Assembly: GCA_021464245.1 (NCBI GenBank)
Contig: JADCRB010000058.1
Location: forward strand, 62,001 to 126,000
From: Carallia brachiata
Taxonomy: Eukaryota > Streptophyta > Magnoliopsida > Malpighiales > Rhizophoraceae
Reading direction: 5' to 3'
DNA: 64,000 nucleotides
Part shown: in pieces, positions 50,477-63,370 of the stretch
Layout of the letters: every line of letters starts with the position of its first letter
How positions within the stretch are numbered: the first letter of the stretch is position 1
Translations under genes and position numbers: made by a program
The notes under the pieces: model-generated
What the model saw: only the letters and a program-made list of their open reading frames with translations
Databases searched by the model: none
Told to the model about the DNA's origin: nothing

Positions 50477-50482
50477 AATAAA
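50477..50482 (+). terminator. Polyadenylation signal of the Serinc gene
   Basis: AATAAA occurs 133 bases after the Serinc stop codon, in TAGTAAAATAAAATG. Distance and sequence fit a plant near-upstream polyadenylation element. Confidence 0.6.
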
Positions 50483-50499
50483 ATGTTGTGCAATCAGCT

Positions 50500-51640
50500 T
50501 TCGACAATTTATTTTGGACTTGACAATGGTACCGTTGTGGGAATTTGTTTTACCCTTCACTTTCTCCCTTGTGTTGCATTCCTGTGACCCACGAGTTAGT
50601 CAATTGATGGGCTTTAAGTGTTGGGTTTGTCAGTGACCCATCAGATAACATTCAGAGTCACAAATGTGAGAGCTTACTGTACTTGGTCGCCTCGTTTTAT
50701 TTTTTTGTTTGATAAAGTTGCATTAAACTGATGCCTCATGCTACAGGTGGCTGTGTCTATTTCACATGCTGGGTAGGATCTCTTTACTTTGTCTTGACTG
50801 ACATTAGATTTTCATCTATATAATGAATCAAATTTTTTGACAAGGTAATTAGTGGACATGAAATAGATACATAATAATCTGAATTGTTAAATTGTGAAAG
50901 ATATATTAAATATAATAAAAAAAATGTTGAATATTGCTGGACTGAATGCAGCGCTTATCGTGTTTTATTAATCGTGTTTGCGTGATCTAATCATGACTCT
51001 GAATTATTGATGAGCTGGAAGAAAGTACAGAACTCTCTGCTTCAATCTCTCTGCTTCAATGCTTCTTCCAAAATCGTACAGTAGCCTATTTTGTCTTTTT
51101 GTCCAAAGGTCAAGTTTTATTTTGCCCAGGAATTAATTATTTAGTTACCTAAAATAAATATAAAGACAATAGAAGGTGCACGGTACGATGGGTGGATTTC
51201 CCTTGGTGTCTGATTCGGTGAAATTAATCTTTTATTTGGATAACAAAGTATGGAGAACAAAATGAGAAGAAAGAAATTTGAAAGAATGAAAAGTAAAGTT
51301 AAAAAGAAAAATCTTTCCTATGTCTGAGGAAATATTGTTCAAGGAAAATTTTCAACTTAACAAAGTAAAGAAAATACAAATAAAATATTTTTATATTTAA
51401 TGTAGTTAGTAAAATTAAGATTTCAATTGAAATCTCTAGGCGTGGCAAAATTCAGTTTTATTGTTAATATAATATAATATATAATTTCATATACTTTTGT
51501 TGAAATGTCAATGAAGACATTATATAAATCTTATCTCTAATTTTTATGTTTCATGATTTAAAAAAGAGAAAAAAAATAAAATAATATAATATTTATATAT
51601 ATATATTTTCAATCACAACTCTTGACCTAGTCTCTTAACT
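50500..51640. other. Intergenic DNA downstream of Serinc
   Basis: AT-rich DNA with no recognised gene, RNA or transposon. Confidence 0.5.
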
Positions 51641-51649
51641 CTTTAACTA

Positions 51650-52270
51650 ATGTTCGAGGCTTGATATTTATATGCCTCTTTGATTTTTCACTAATTTTGA
51701 AGGGTCGTGTGTAGCAAATGTCTAGGTCTTGATGTGCCAACTGCCAAGCATGGTCTACATCGGGTTGGTCCACGCGTTGCTCAACCCGTTTTACATGTCC
51801 ACCTGCGCGTACTATGAGTGCATTTCTAGTAAACCAAAGATACGAATTAAAAAGAAAGAACCTCAACACAATATATACTTTTTGTTGTCTAGTAGGGGGT
51901 CTGCTGAACAATAGGAATAATGGGATAGTTTTCTCAATTTCAATACATTTTATGTATTTTTTCTCAGGATCACAACTAGAAACTTACATGACATAGATTA
52001 GAATTTTAATCATTGGAGTGTCACCTATGTATGTGTGTGTTCATTTTTTTTTTTTTTAAATTATTAAGAGTTTATTAAGTTATTAGATATACAATAGGTA
52101 GCTTACCTTTTTCATAAATCTCACAACTCATTTTTCATAATTATTCTAACAACTCTAGAAATTTTTTTTTAAATTTTAACTAATAGAGTGCCTCTACGCG
52201 TGTGTGTACACACTTCAATAATAAAATAAAACATGCTTATACACTTTAAATATTTGTCTTTCTACTCTCA
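51650..52270. repeat. Dispersed repeat, first copy
   Basis: Segments such as TTTGTTGTCTAGTAGGGGGT, TATGTATGTGTGTGTTCATT and TGCTTATACACTTTAAATAT recur in altered form at 61690-62160 and 63475-63540. A non-autonomous mobile element is likely, but its ends could not be defined. The rest of the segment to 52600 is AT-rich and featureless. Confidence 0.55.
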
Positions 52271-52599
52271 CCAAAATTTTATTAATTTACTTTTTAAATG
52301 TTTCAAATTTCAAAACAAATGAAAGTTCTTTTTCCATTTTTCTGTTTATATAAGAGATATAGCCATCGTTAAAGATGGATAAGTGAGGGAGAGGACTAAA
52401 GGTTAAATCCCACCTTCCAGACGAAGGCACACATTTTTAACCACTCTAAATAAAGTAGATTTTCTAACCAAAGTGAATTCTCAAAGTTTTTTTTTATTAA
52501 TGAGGAAGTAAATCATTTTTTTTTTTTGTGTAAGAAAGCAAATCGTATACGATTCCAATTTCAGCTACATATATTAGATTACGTCTTAGTTAGAATCCT

Positions 52600-55500
52600 G
52601 TGATGCTTCTCATTAGTCATACAATCCTTGTAGTCAGATAGATACAGCCTGTCACTAGCCTAGGCCGTGCCGGACGGCCCAACAGGGGCCTACCGATAGC
52701 TTGCAGGGATTACTTGGTAGTTTTTCAGACAGCTCGCTACGAGCTCGCTGGGTAGCTCGCTGTCTATACCCAAGCACTCATATCCTTGAGTTGCCCACTA
52801 ATAGACATCTGTCACATCCATCACGCATGAAACTACGGTCTTTTCAAATATTAAACTACCACAAATATATAGGTACGTATAAGACCTAGAGAAGCATGCT
52901 TAAGCTAGGGACTTTCTAGATGGACTTTTGAACCCTCAGTAAGACCTCTAAGGAAACACCACTCAAGCAATCTCTCTTTTTCCTAATGTTGTGTTTGGAT
53001 TGTTAGAAAGTTGAGAGAGAGAAAATTGTGAGAAAATAAAGTTGTTTGGATTGACGAGAAAGTTCTAAAAATGAAAATGATAACAAAGAAAATGAATAGT
53101 AATTTGTGAGAGAAAAAGTAAAAGTTTGTTGTTTGATTTGATGAGAAAGTTGTGAGAAAAGAAAAGTTATAAGAAAATAGTACAGTAATGATAATATTTT
53201 TTAACTAAAATTTTTCGATCATTTTCTTTTCTCTTCAACATCTCTCAAAACCAAACACACCATTAAGTCTCCATCACAAGCACGCACCTGTGTAAGCATC
53301 ACAACACTCACCACCAACGAGGTGCCCACCTCTAAAGTCTCCTCAGAGTAGGCATCCTTTGGGGACCTCACTAGGCCTCTTCGGTCTCTTTCAACCTCTC
53401 AGAGACTTGAGTTAGAGTGCTTATGCCTTGGGCATCCCCCAACCTATATCTCACTGTTTGCAGGTTTGCAGACAAGGTCCAATGACAGCTCAAATCAGGA
53501 TAAGGAACAACCATCAATTGACATCGTCAATGGGAATGAGAAGCTATGTGGCTCTGCTACCCTCTCTTACTTTGTTTTTGATAAGTTGTTTTTTGTCGAA
53601 AGGAAAAAAAAACTCTTTCCTAGAAGGAAGAAGGCCTTGTTAGGACCTTATGCACCTAGTGACCTTGTCACTCTTCTCTTTTTCACCGAATCAGCGACAT
53701 GCAACCTCGCCAAGTCCCACATTTAGTGATCAAGGCCAAGAAAATCAGTCTTTCTTTTTTTTCCCAGCCTTCGCCACTCACTAGACGGAGACATGGCCAA
53801 ACACGGAATGTCAACGGGCTATAACTCGAAGATTGCTTCAATAGATAGACTTGCCAACTTAGAGAGCCGCACGGAGACCACGCATATAACATTGAACATC
53901 TTCTTTGCGTCCTAAGCAACCCCGAGCCCTGAGGGTCTGGCCTGGGAGATCGTGCAAGACCCTACACAGTGAGAAACTATCGTTGTAGGGGAAAAAGATA
54001 TAATAACCCTTCGCAGTGCCAAGAAGGTAACGCCCCGAAGCAACGAGGACCTCCAATAAGGGAAAGGATAGGAGATGGACCCCATGCATCCTAACAAAGA
54101 TGCGCCAATCTAACTTTGTGATGCCAAAGAAAGGAGGCTCATGCGCCCCATCTGACTTAGGGGAGTGACTCCTCGTCTGATCCTTCCTATGGACCTCAAC
54201 ACTAACGACCCACTTTGGAAACTTCTTTCACCTCAGATTTAAGTGAAATGAAGTTAAACGGTAGTGAGACAACTGTGTCGAGTTAGGGGGACAATCCGAT
54301 GTTGGGAGACAAACTGTCACAACAACTAAAAGACATTCAGGCTCATATTGCAACCTTACAAAGGTCCAAACAAACTCCACAAAAAATCTTTCATCAAAGT
54401 TTGGATTTACCACTCTCTAAAGAGATCCAAGAAGTTCCAATACCAACAAGTTTAAATTTCCCTCTCTTGGAACTCTACAACGAAGAGAAAGACCTAGCCA
54501 AACATTGGGGTCATTTTAAGACACTAATGTCCTTGCAATCAGGGTCCAACGCTACGACATGTAAAGCTTTTTCAATGACCCTTAAACACCTGCCCAAATT
54601 TGATCCTATTATCTCCCTACTCACTCTATCAAAAATTTATAACTACTCGGTGAATAGTTAATTGCCAAGTTCATCACCAGTAAGCGATGGAAGAAGAACT
54701 CCACCGCATTGATGCCTCTCTAGCAAAAGACAGTAGAGTTGCTTACGGAGCATGTGGCTAGGTTCAATGTAGCCATGTTGGACATCGAGGACCTGACTTC
54801 TGAAACGGTGGCTACCACATTCATAGCGACCTGGTAGTGATGTGTTTAGGTGGTTTCTTACTAAGAACCACCCTAAAGACTTCGACAAGCTCATGGTCAA
54901 AGTTGAGCACTTCATCAACGCTGAAGAGGCCAATCAAGCTTAGGATGAGCTCGCAGAGTCCTAGGTAACCCAAGAGCATTCAACACAAGAGACCTAAAAA
55001 TGTTCCAAAAAATGACGGGGAAGAAAGGAAGAGAGTTCTTCCAAGAGCTCGCTTCCCTTCGTGAGGTGTCTCGTCATGAGGGACAGCAGCCCAAAGGAAG
55101 CAATGTATTCAAATTGTACCACTCTAACATCCCCACTCTCCAAAGTGCTTTTAGAAGTATAAGACAAAAACTTACATGTTGCGCCTTCAAAAATCAAAGG
55201 AAAATCAAATCAGAGAAACATGGACAAGTATTGTCACTTCTATTATGACCACGACTATGACACCGACGAATGCATCAGCCTTCGCAACGAGGTAGAGACA
55301 TTGTTAGGTAGGGCTACTTGCAGGAGTTAATTCAAAACTCCTCGCAGTAACAGTTCAGCTTAACAAGCTGCATGAAGGGAAGACTTGAGGCATCACTGAA
55401 GCAACTCTTATGACTATCCCTAGCGTAGGGGCTAGAATAAAGAGTGAGTACCTCTACTACTAGAAGAAACCCCAACTAGAGGCATTATCCATATCATCTT

Positions 55501-56960
55501 AGGCGGACCCCCGAGCTATTTGAATGGGTTTCCCACAACTTTTTCAGCGTAACGAGCGGTCAACATCAAAGAAAAAGAGACACAAGGGAGGAGATGATGA
55601 CTACCCAGTCATATTTACCATTGATGACCTCCAAGACATCAAGTATCCCACGATGATCTACCCTTCATTTCACTCAAAGTGGGTAGATTCAATGTCAATA
55701 GAGTTATAGTGGACACAGGTAGCTTAGTCGACATCCTACACTCAAGAGCCTTTGACCAAATAAAGCTAAAGACTAATAACCTCCGAGCAACTGACTTCCC
55801 TATCTATGGATTCACCGAAGAAACTGTACGTCGTTGAGGATATATTGAGCTCTTGGTAGTACTAGGAATAGCTCCCACCACGAGCTTGATCAAACTCCAG
55901 CTTGTCGTAGTCAACCTTCCCTCTTCATACAACACGATACTGGGATGCCTGAGATTACAAGATTTCAATTCTATGATATTTATTAACCACATGAAGCTGA
56001 AATTCCCCACCCTTTAGGGAATTGGAGAGGTTAAGGATTTCAAAAACAAGCTCGGGTGCTCCAGGTTGCATGGATCAAGAGCTGGGAAAGGCAACTCATT
56101 GTCGACATGGCCAATCTTAACTACCAACCCAATGAGCAAAAAAGACAAGGCATCCCAGTAAAGTGTTAGTTTCGGTTCCCTTAAAACCGAATGACTCCAC
56201 AAAGGCCATGCAAATTGGGGAAAGGTCGGAAGGGAAGGTAAAAATGACATAGTCTGCTTCCTTCAATCTCACCCCGAAGTCTTCACATGGGTTCCAACTG
56301 ACATGCCTAGTATCAATCCCAAAGTCATAGGGCACAAGTTGGAGGTCGATGACAAAATCCTTCCAGTTAAGTAAAAGAAACGTAACATGTCTGTTGACAG
56401 GCTTGTAGCTATTGAGGAGTTGGACAAACTTCTCAAGGCGGGTTTCATCCACAAAGTCATGTATCTTGATTGGCTTGCCAATGTTGTTATGGTCAAAAAA
56501 CATAATGACAAATGGCAAATGTGCGTCGACTTCACAAACCTCAATAGGGCTAGTTACCTGCTTCCTTGCATCAACTAGCTCGTCGATGGAACCTTGAGAA
56601 ATGAACTCTTGAAGTTCATAGATGCCTTTTTGGGATTCAACCAGATCCCGCTGTATGGCCCAGACCAGGAAAAAAAACCTCTTATATCACTGAATGAGGT
56701 ACGTACTGTTACAATACCATGTCTTTTAGCCTCAAGAATGCAAAAACGACGTACCAGAGACTCGTCAATGACATGTTTTGATCCCAGATTGGCAGAAACA
56801 TGGAGGTCTATGTGGACAACATGCTGGTGAAGAGCAGAAGTTTCGCTGAGCATGTCTACAACCTTGAAGAGACATTTGCAACTTTGAACCGCTATAGTAT
56901 GAAGCTTAGCCCTTCGAAATGTGCCTTTGGAGTCCAATCAAGAAATTTGTTTGTCTATCT
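52600..56960 (+). mobile_element. Degenerate Ty3/gypsy retrotransposon: probable LTR/leader, gag, protease, partial RT
   Basis: Gag begins at about 54299 (LNFPLLELYNEEKDLAKHWG, SMTLKHLPKFDP) and continues in shifted frames. A CCHC-like stretch is near 55215 (KYCHFYYDHDYDTDECISLR), retropepsin near 55680-56020 (VDTGSLVDILHSRAF, YNTILGCLRLQDF), and RT from 56387 (ELDKLLKAGFIHKVMYLDWL, KWQMCVDFTNLNRA). RT continues to 56950 (MEVYVDNMLVKSRSF, SPSKCAFGVQ). It ends there: RNase H, integrase and 3' LTR are absent. The RT active site reads YVDN rather than YVDD, and stops and frameshifts occur in every domain. 52600-54250 contains GC-richer, TATA-bearing sequence that may be the 5' LTR and leader, an inference without a second LTR to compare. 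Confidence 0.82.
52985..53266. mobile_element. Miniature inverted-repeat element inside the gypsy leader or LTR
   Basis: The left end CTAATGTTGTGTTTGGATTG and the reverse complement of the right end, CTTAATGGTGTGTTTGGTTT, are inverted relatives. The 280-bp interior is A-rich with repeated GTTGTGAGAAAA words. Flanking TAA/TTA bases would suit a three-base target duplication of the PIF/Harbinger type, but that is weak evidence. Confidence 0.6.
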
Positions 56961-57140
56961 ACCTAGTCCACAGTTAATGTCTCATCTCCCAAAATTTCGA
57001 CACAACCCAAACATTTACTTTTATGGTGATTAGGCATAAAAGCAACAATCAACTCAAGGTAGATAAATCAAATCCAAGTCTTGAATAGATAATAATAATA
57101 GTTCAAAAGAAAAAAATTATCCATGAAAATATAAGTAATT

Positions 57141-57834
57141 TAGAGCCTATTTGGGTTACATGTTGAATGTTACTGTTGCTAATTACTGATTGCTGACTCC
57201 TATTTGCTGTTACTGATTACAGATAAAACAAGTGTTTGGTGAATTTTATACTTACTGTTATTATTGAATAATGAAATGTCTAATTTTGACATCTAATTTA
57301 TGTAGATATATCATACTAAAAATTTTATTTTTATATTTTTAGAATAATATTGAGAATTATTTTACTTAATTTTTAACTTTTTTAAAAAAAATTTAATTTT
57401 TACTAAATGATAAAAATTATTATGTTTGACATTTTTTTATAAGTGTTAATAGTAAAGAAAATCGAAGTAAAAAAACATATTATTTAAGAATAGTGGAAAA
57501 AAGAAATTATTGAAGTTATATAAATACTAATAAAATAAATTAATATATCTAATTCTTGTGGCAAGTAAAAAAAATAATAGTAAAATTATTTAAATATTTT
57601 TAAGGGCAATTTAGTCCATATAAATTATTATTAATATTAAAAAGTGAAAAGTAGTCTAAAAAGTAGCAAAAAGTAGGCTGGAATTATTTTTCATTCAACT
57701 AATATTAGAGAGTCAAATAAGGAAATAAGTAAAATCAAACAGCAGCACCAAAAAGTTTACTAAACACCTATTTCTTACTTTTTGAAAATAAAATATAAAT
57801 GTACCCCTTCAAAAACTTACCCAAACACCCCCTT
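57141..57834. mobile_element. TIR element (MITE-like), about 0.7 kb
   Basis: The left end GAGCCTATTTGGGTTACATG and the reverse complement of the right end, GGGGGTGTTTGGGTAAGTTT, form imperfect inverted repeats. The interior is AT-rich and non-coding. It appears to split an LTR-like sequence: 56960-57137 on one side and 57835-58530 on the other both look like gypsy LTR or leader DNA. Confidence 0.55.
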
Positions 57835-58530
57835 AAACCCCAAGCTAAGTTACATCTTTTTCCCTAACTTAGGGTTTAGCAATCCATGCTAAAAGCCAAA
57901 AATCAAAAGCTAAAAACATAAACAAAGTCAAAGGAACAAGAAGAGATAAGAAAAACTTCGTTTAGATGCCCAGAATTCAGAAACTGTAGCCACAGATTCA
58001 AATCTCTTTTGCTTTCTCTCTCTCATCTTTTGCTTTTTTTGGCTTTGTTTTGCTTCAAAAAAAACCCCCTCTAACTTCTACCCATGTTTGGTATATATAG
58101 CCTTGAAAGGGTTGTACTTTAAAGACCTAAAAATTCAAGTCAGAATGGAATAAGAATTCTAAAAATCTGGACAATTTTGACCCTTTGATTTTCAGCCCAA
58201 TTTTGACCATATCCTAGGCAAAATATGAGTTTGATCAAAACAGTAAAGTTGTAGCCCTATCTCTTAGCTTTAATTTGGCTCAAGAATGGCACAATTCCAA
58301 CTTATGTAGAGGAGGAACTTATGGCCGAAAAACCCGATAGTGCGCAAAGTTAGAAAAACTGTCTGAATAGGACCAAATCAATGCCCAATTACTTCTTTTT
58401 GCATCCATATGACCTACAAAATATAAATAGTAAATCAAAGTATAATCCATCGATAACACAATGTTTGCATAAATAAATATCAAATTAAACGTAAAATTGT
58501 ATGTAATTTCTAAACAAATATTGGATCTAT
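57835..58530 (-). repeat. LTR-like sequence of a Ty3/gypsy element, minus orientation
   Basis: On the minus strand it contains TTTCGGCCATAAGTTCCTCC and a later CTATATATACC promoter-like box followed by a leader-like stretch, an arrangement common in Athila/Tat-type LTRs of plants. No partner LTR is in the window, so this could be a solo LTR or a fragment. Confidence 0.4.
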
Positions 58531-60081
58531 CACCTTCAACCTACACTTATAAGAATAATAGTCATGCTTGTGGCATGAGTAATACTCAACATTAGATTTG
58601 TCATACCTTTCTCTGCCTTGACTTCTTCCTTAGCCTTTACCTTGACCCCGACCTCGATCTCTGTATGCCTGGTCTGAATTCCTTTGATTATTGCAATGAT
58701 TGTTGCCACCTCCATAATTATTGTAGTGACCTCATCGACCTCGACTGTTGTAAGAACCACCACATCCGCATCCTCTTCAGAGGGGAACTTTGCTTATGTT
58801 TTGATTGACCACTCTGCTCGCCTTTGGTGGGAGCTTCACTCTAGAGGACTTGCTCTATAGGCCTCTCAATGCACTTCTTATTCATGCATTGTTCATGAGC
58901 TTGCAACATGCCTGTTAATACATCAACTAACATCAACGTGCCACTATTTGCTCGTATCGCAGTGTGAGTGTTTGCAAAATCTTCTTAACTTTAATTTAAT
59001 CATTAATATGCTCTCTATAAATTCTTATTGATTTATTAGGGTTAAAACTCTACTGATATAAATCAAAATTGATTTTGAGGCTTCCATCTGCAAAAGTTCA
59101 AATTGATGTCATAAGGTTTGGAGTTTCACCTTTTTAACTTTATCTGCACTTTGGAAAGATGTCATCAAAATATTTCATACTTGCTTTGATGAAGTTGCTC
59201 CTGCAATCTTCTCAAAAATCTCATCATTCACTGCCTGATGAATAAAATAGAGTGCCTTTTTATCTTTTTTTGCACATTTCAATAAGCAGTCCTATATGCT
59301 TCTGTTGCATATACAGCTAGCTCTTCAACTCCATTCTCTACTATACTGAGCATTCATTGTATTTAAACAAAATTTTTATTTGCACACACCATCGATTATA
59401 ATTTTTTCTATCCAAAAAGGGAATTGAGACTAGCAGGGAGATAGGTCAAGGGTCAGAGCATCAAATTCTAGTAGTTTCGACCTTCGACATGCCAATGATG
59501 CGATTTTGGCGTGGGAAGACAGGCTGGAACTTTCTGTCTTCTTTAGATCTATGGTGATTCAGACGATTTTGGGCACGTGGCTACTGAAAAATGGAACTAT
59601 CGGCATCTAGCGGTGCAGCCGTTGACTTCTGGGGATGAACGATGATAGTTACAATGGCGCATAGAGGTAGCGATGGTGCTCCGACGGCGGTTTGGCAACT
59701 TTGGTGCTGTTGTCCTTTTCTTCTGTTTAGATTAGATATCTACTTAGATATCTGATGGTGGCAACTATCCACGTCTAATTCAACACAATTCTGAGATCGA
59801 CCCTTGTTTTCGATAAATCGGATCTAATTGAGTAGCGGTGGCTACTCGATCGACAAGCTTAGATACCACTATTGGAGCTTAGTTAACTTAACATTTAACT
59901 TTACAAAATTGAATAACACCACGCAACAATATGAGAAGCGCACACAATAAACATAGACCCCAAGTCCTTATGTAGTAACAAAAACCAAATTTCTAATTTT
60001 ACCCAAGTCTTTAAAATGGACTAAATAACTCGACTTCTACTCAAATAATAATTAACTATTAAATCTAGATTAATATCAACA
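58530..60081 (-). mobile_element. Ty1/copia retrotransposon fragment (copy B), LTR to gag
   Basis: Same family as the element at 29440-32120. On the minus strand the LTR (60081-59873, ending in CA) is followed by a mutated primer-binding site (TGGTATCTAAGC, 59868-59857), a leader, and gag decayed by frameshifts from about 59400. The late-gag segment at 58763-58536 (VDEVTTIIMEVATIIAI, IQTRHTEIEVGVK) closely parallels copy A. The element ends at the gag zinc-knuckle region; pol and the 3' LTR are absent. Differences from copy A show an old divergence or independent decay. Confidence 0.8.
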
Positions 60082-60271
60082 ATGTTGTCCAACTTTCTTT
60101 TTTGTGTTGATTATGCCACTAATATCCCATATAAGATCTTCAGATAGCTATTCGAAATAATCTCAATAGTTTGCAAGTACAAGACGAATATCAAAGTAAT
60201 GAATCCAATTCATTTTAATTATAAGAATAAAACTCAATCTGATTGATTTAATCACTATATTCATTATCACA

Positions 60272-61421
60272 TCTTTTTTTTTTGTACCCATTCGGGCATC
60301 CATGAATTTATAATTCAAATTAAAATGCTTAGAACGTTTTGGGGCCGTTAAAGTTTGGTCAATATATCTCTCAATTAGAAAACTGTTTTCTAATTGAATT
60401 AGATATTATGTTTGGAACATAACTCCTAATAAAGTCCTATCATAAATGGGTAACATTAAATGAATTTATGGGATAATGTTCCACAGTTCTCAATAGGTAT
60501 TGATTCAAGAAATCCTTGCGCAAGGTAGAATGAGGTTTATAAGGAGTTATAATCTTATTCATAGAATTAATGACCTTATTAATATTTGAGAACGAATATA
60601 ATTAGACAGTATAGAGCATACACTAATTTTATACTCTATTTCTAATTGAAAAATTAGTATGACAAAAGGATTGAATTATACTGAGAGACTGTGTACTGAA
60701 GGGATTAGTCAAACCACTTTGACAGTCCTACCATTTGGGTGGTCATGATACGTTACTAGATGTCAATTTTAATATATAAATATAAATTAATTAGTTAGAG
60801 AATTAATGATAAATTAAATGAATTTAATTTATCTAATTATTTCAGATTATAATTTATATTCATTGTCAACATGTCAGGATCTTAATGGATCACACACATT
60901 AGGGAATTTGGTGAGAAACGTAAACGAAGATTAAGTTCAACTTGATTGAAAAGTTTAAGAACCTTTAAGAGTCAAATATATGATATATAAATTTATAGGA
61001 AATAAAGTGTAATTTCTAAAAATTACATTAGAGCTTACATAGCCTAAAGTCTCTATAAATACAACCTTATAATGTCTGCCTAACATATAATTATACATCG
61101 TTCAAAGCTAGCACTCTTCCTTGAACTTGCCCTCCTCTCTCTCTTTTCTCCCTAAAAAGGTTTAGGTTTATTACAGTTGTTTCTGTCAATTCTTGTGTGA
61201 ATACGGTTAAAGGCCAGGCGTTTGGACAATAGTGGTTTGCGACAACTCATCGATAAGCCTAAAAAAGAAGAAGAATTGAAGACTATCTCTATGATATTTC
61301 TTTCTTAGGTTGGACTGTAATTATATTTAAAAAGCAATTGATCTACTTTTAAGAATCGAAAATTTTAAATTTCCATTTTCGTTGCGTATTTATTCGATAA
61401 ATATATATGTTGCTCCTAACA
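60272..61421 (+). repeat. Solo-LTR-like segment
   Basis: Features usual in plant LTRs: GTCAAACCACTTTGACAGTC with CATTTGGGTGGTCATGATAC, a TATA-like TCTATAAATAC at about 61049, and a 3' end of TTTTCGTTGCG and CTCCTAACA. No primer-binding site or coding sequence follows, and no second LTR is present. The left boundary and the target duplication were not found. Confidence 0.4.
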
Positions 61422-61689
61422 GTTTGAATTATGGTACTTACTAATTTTACTTCCCACACAATCTTTTTTTTTTATTTCAAGTAGACCCAATTCACTATAT
61501 AGTATAAGATAATGAGTAAGTTATACTTACTAAAAAATGTGAGTCAAATTAGAAATCCCTTTAAATTATTTATGATTATGAATTCTAGTTTTAAGTAACA
61601 AATTATTCATACTTAAAAGAATTTTTAATCTTAAACATTTTCATCAAAGTAAAATGAATACTAAATTATAGAAAACTTACACGTAACGT

Positions 61690-62160
61690 GGGTCCATTCC
61701 TCTTAAACCAAGAATACGAATAACAATACACTTCGACAAAATAATAATTATGGACACATTAGCATAATAGTTTCGATAAAAGTGAAAGAATCTCACCACG
61801 ATATACATCTTTTTTTTTTTTTGTCTAGTAGGAGGTCAGGTAGAGAATGGGCTCCACGATGAGATAGCTTTTTTAATTTTCATAAATTTCACACATTCTT
61901 TCTCAAGACTAAAATCTGAGACCTAAAGGATAGAGATTTAAGTTATAACCACTAGAGTATCCCCCTATATATGTGTATGTTTAATTTTTTAAATATATTA
62001 TAAGGTTAATTGTGTTATGAGTTATACAATGAGTAACTCTCTAATCTCACATATTTCTTCTTAAGATTAAAATCTAACGCATCTAGAAAAGAAGTTTAAA
62101 TTTTAACCATTGTGGTATCTAAAAGAGACATGTAGGTATACACACACACACTTCAATGAG
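61690..62160. repeat. Dispersed repeat, second copy
   Basis: Shares ordered blocks with 51790-52210, including GTCTAGTAGGAGGTC after a poly-T, a TTTCATAAATTTCACACATT region, and TATATATGTGTATGTTTAAT. A last block (CTTCAATAATAGAATAAATA) recurs at 63479. Confidence 0.55.
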
Positions 62161-62299
62161 AAATGATACACAGACGAGGTAGGGATGGACAGAATATGGA
62201 CAGAGTTAATTGTTGTGCATATTGTTGATAAGTTTGTTGCACATCAACTTTAGTTGTAAATTTCGTAAGTTTTTATATTTTTATTTATTTATATAATTT

Positions 62300-63370
62300 A
62301 TAACGTGTAAAACCCATAATTTTGAGAACCGAACCAACCGGTCGGTTTAACTGGAAAAACTGAGAAATGATTCATGGTTCGGTCTAGTCATCTCAAAAAA
62401 TTGGGGTGTAGATGAACCAACAAAAACACAGAAAAATTGGTCGGTTTAACCAAAAACCTGCAAACCGGACCAGTTTTTTCGGATTTGGTTAGTGAATAGT
62501 GGGTGCTGTGGCATTGTCTGGATGCGCCACGTCACCCACAAAATTCAAAAAATTAATAAACACTGAGCAGTTCGGTCTTGGCAAAAAAGATGCCGCATTG
62601 GGCACTGTACATTATAGTCTGGGAAAAAGAAATGTTGCATTGGGTAACATGCAAAACAAGAAAAGGCTATAATGGAAATGGTCCCATTGGAAACTAAAAA
62701 ATGGAAAAAGTATTAAAATTTTCATTATTGCTTATAATTAATTATTTTGAAACTTACAATTTACATTAAATTATAAAAATACCAATTATATTATCATAAT
62801 TTAAAATTTTGTATATAAATAAAGTAAATTAATATCTTCAACTTATATTTTAATAAAACTATTTAATATGTTTTTTAATTATACTAATTATAGTATCTTT
62901 AACATATATAAAATTAATATTATATATAAATATTGTTCCTAAAATATAATTTGCTTTAAAGTTTACTATCTTTTATTAAAACTTTTTATCACACAATATA
63001 ATTTAAATAAAGTCTTTAACTCATATGCAAATGAAATTTCTTTAAACTATGTTTTTTGGTTTAACTTATTCGCATACATTAATATATTAATTTTATTATC
63101 TTTTAATCTTCCTTTACAATAAATTGTAAATCATATATATTAAATGTAGAAATATTATTATTCTTATACATACATATATAATACTCATATCTTATATAAT
63201 ATTACATTTTATATATTAATATTTTATATATTATGTATATAGATATTTAATTTTTATATATTTAATATTAAATACTGGGTTTTGCAATTCAACTGCGATT
63301 AAATTGGTTAAACTTTGCATTTCTTAATTTTTCGGTTCAATGACCGATTTAGTTCTTAAAATTTTAGTAA
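62300..63370. mobile_element. Degenerate TIR element, relative of the one in 4CL intron 1
   Basis: Starts TTTTGAGAACCGAACCAACC and ends GACCGATTTAGTTCTTAAAA, an inverted pair; more AACCGG-type words lie just inside. The interior is AT-only. The ends match those at 13880-14585. The family seems non-autonomous. Confidence 0.45.
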
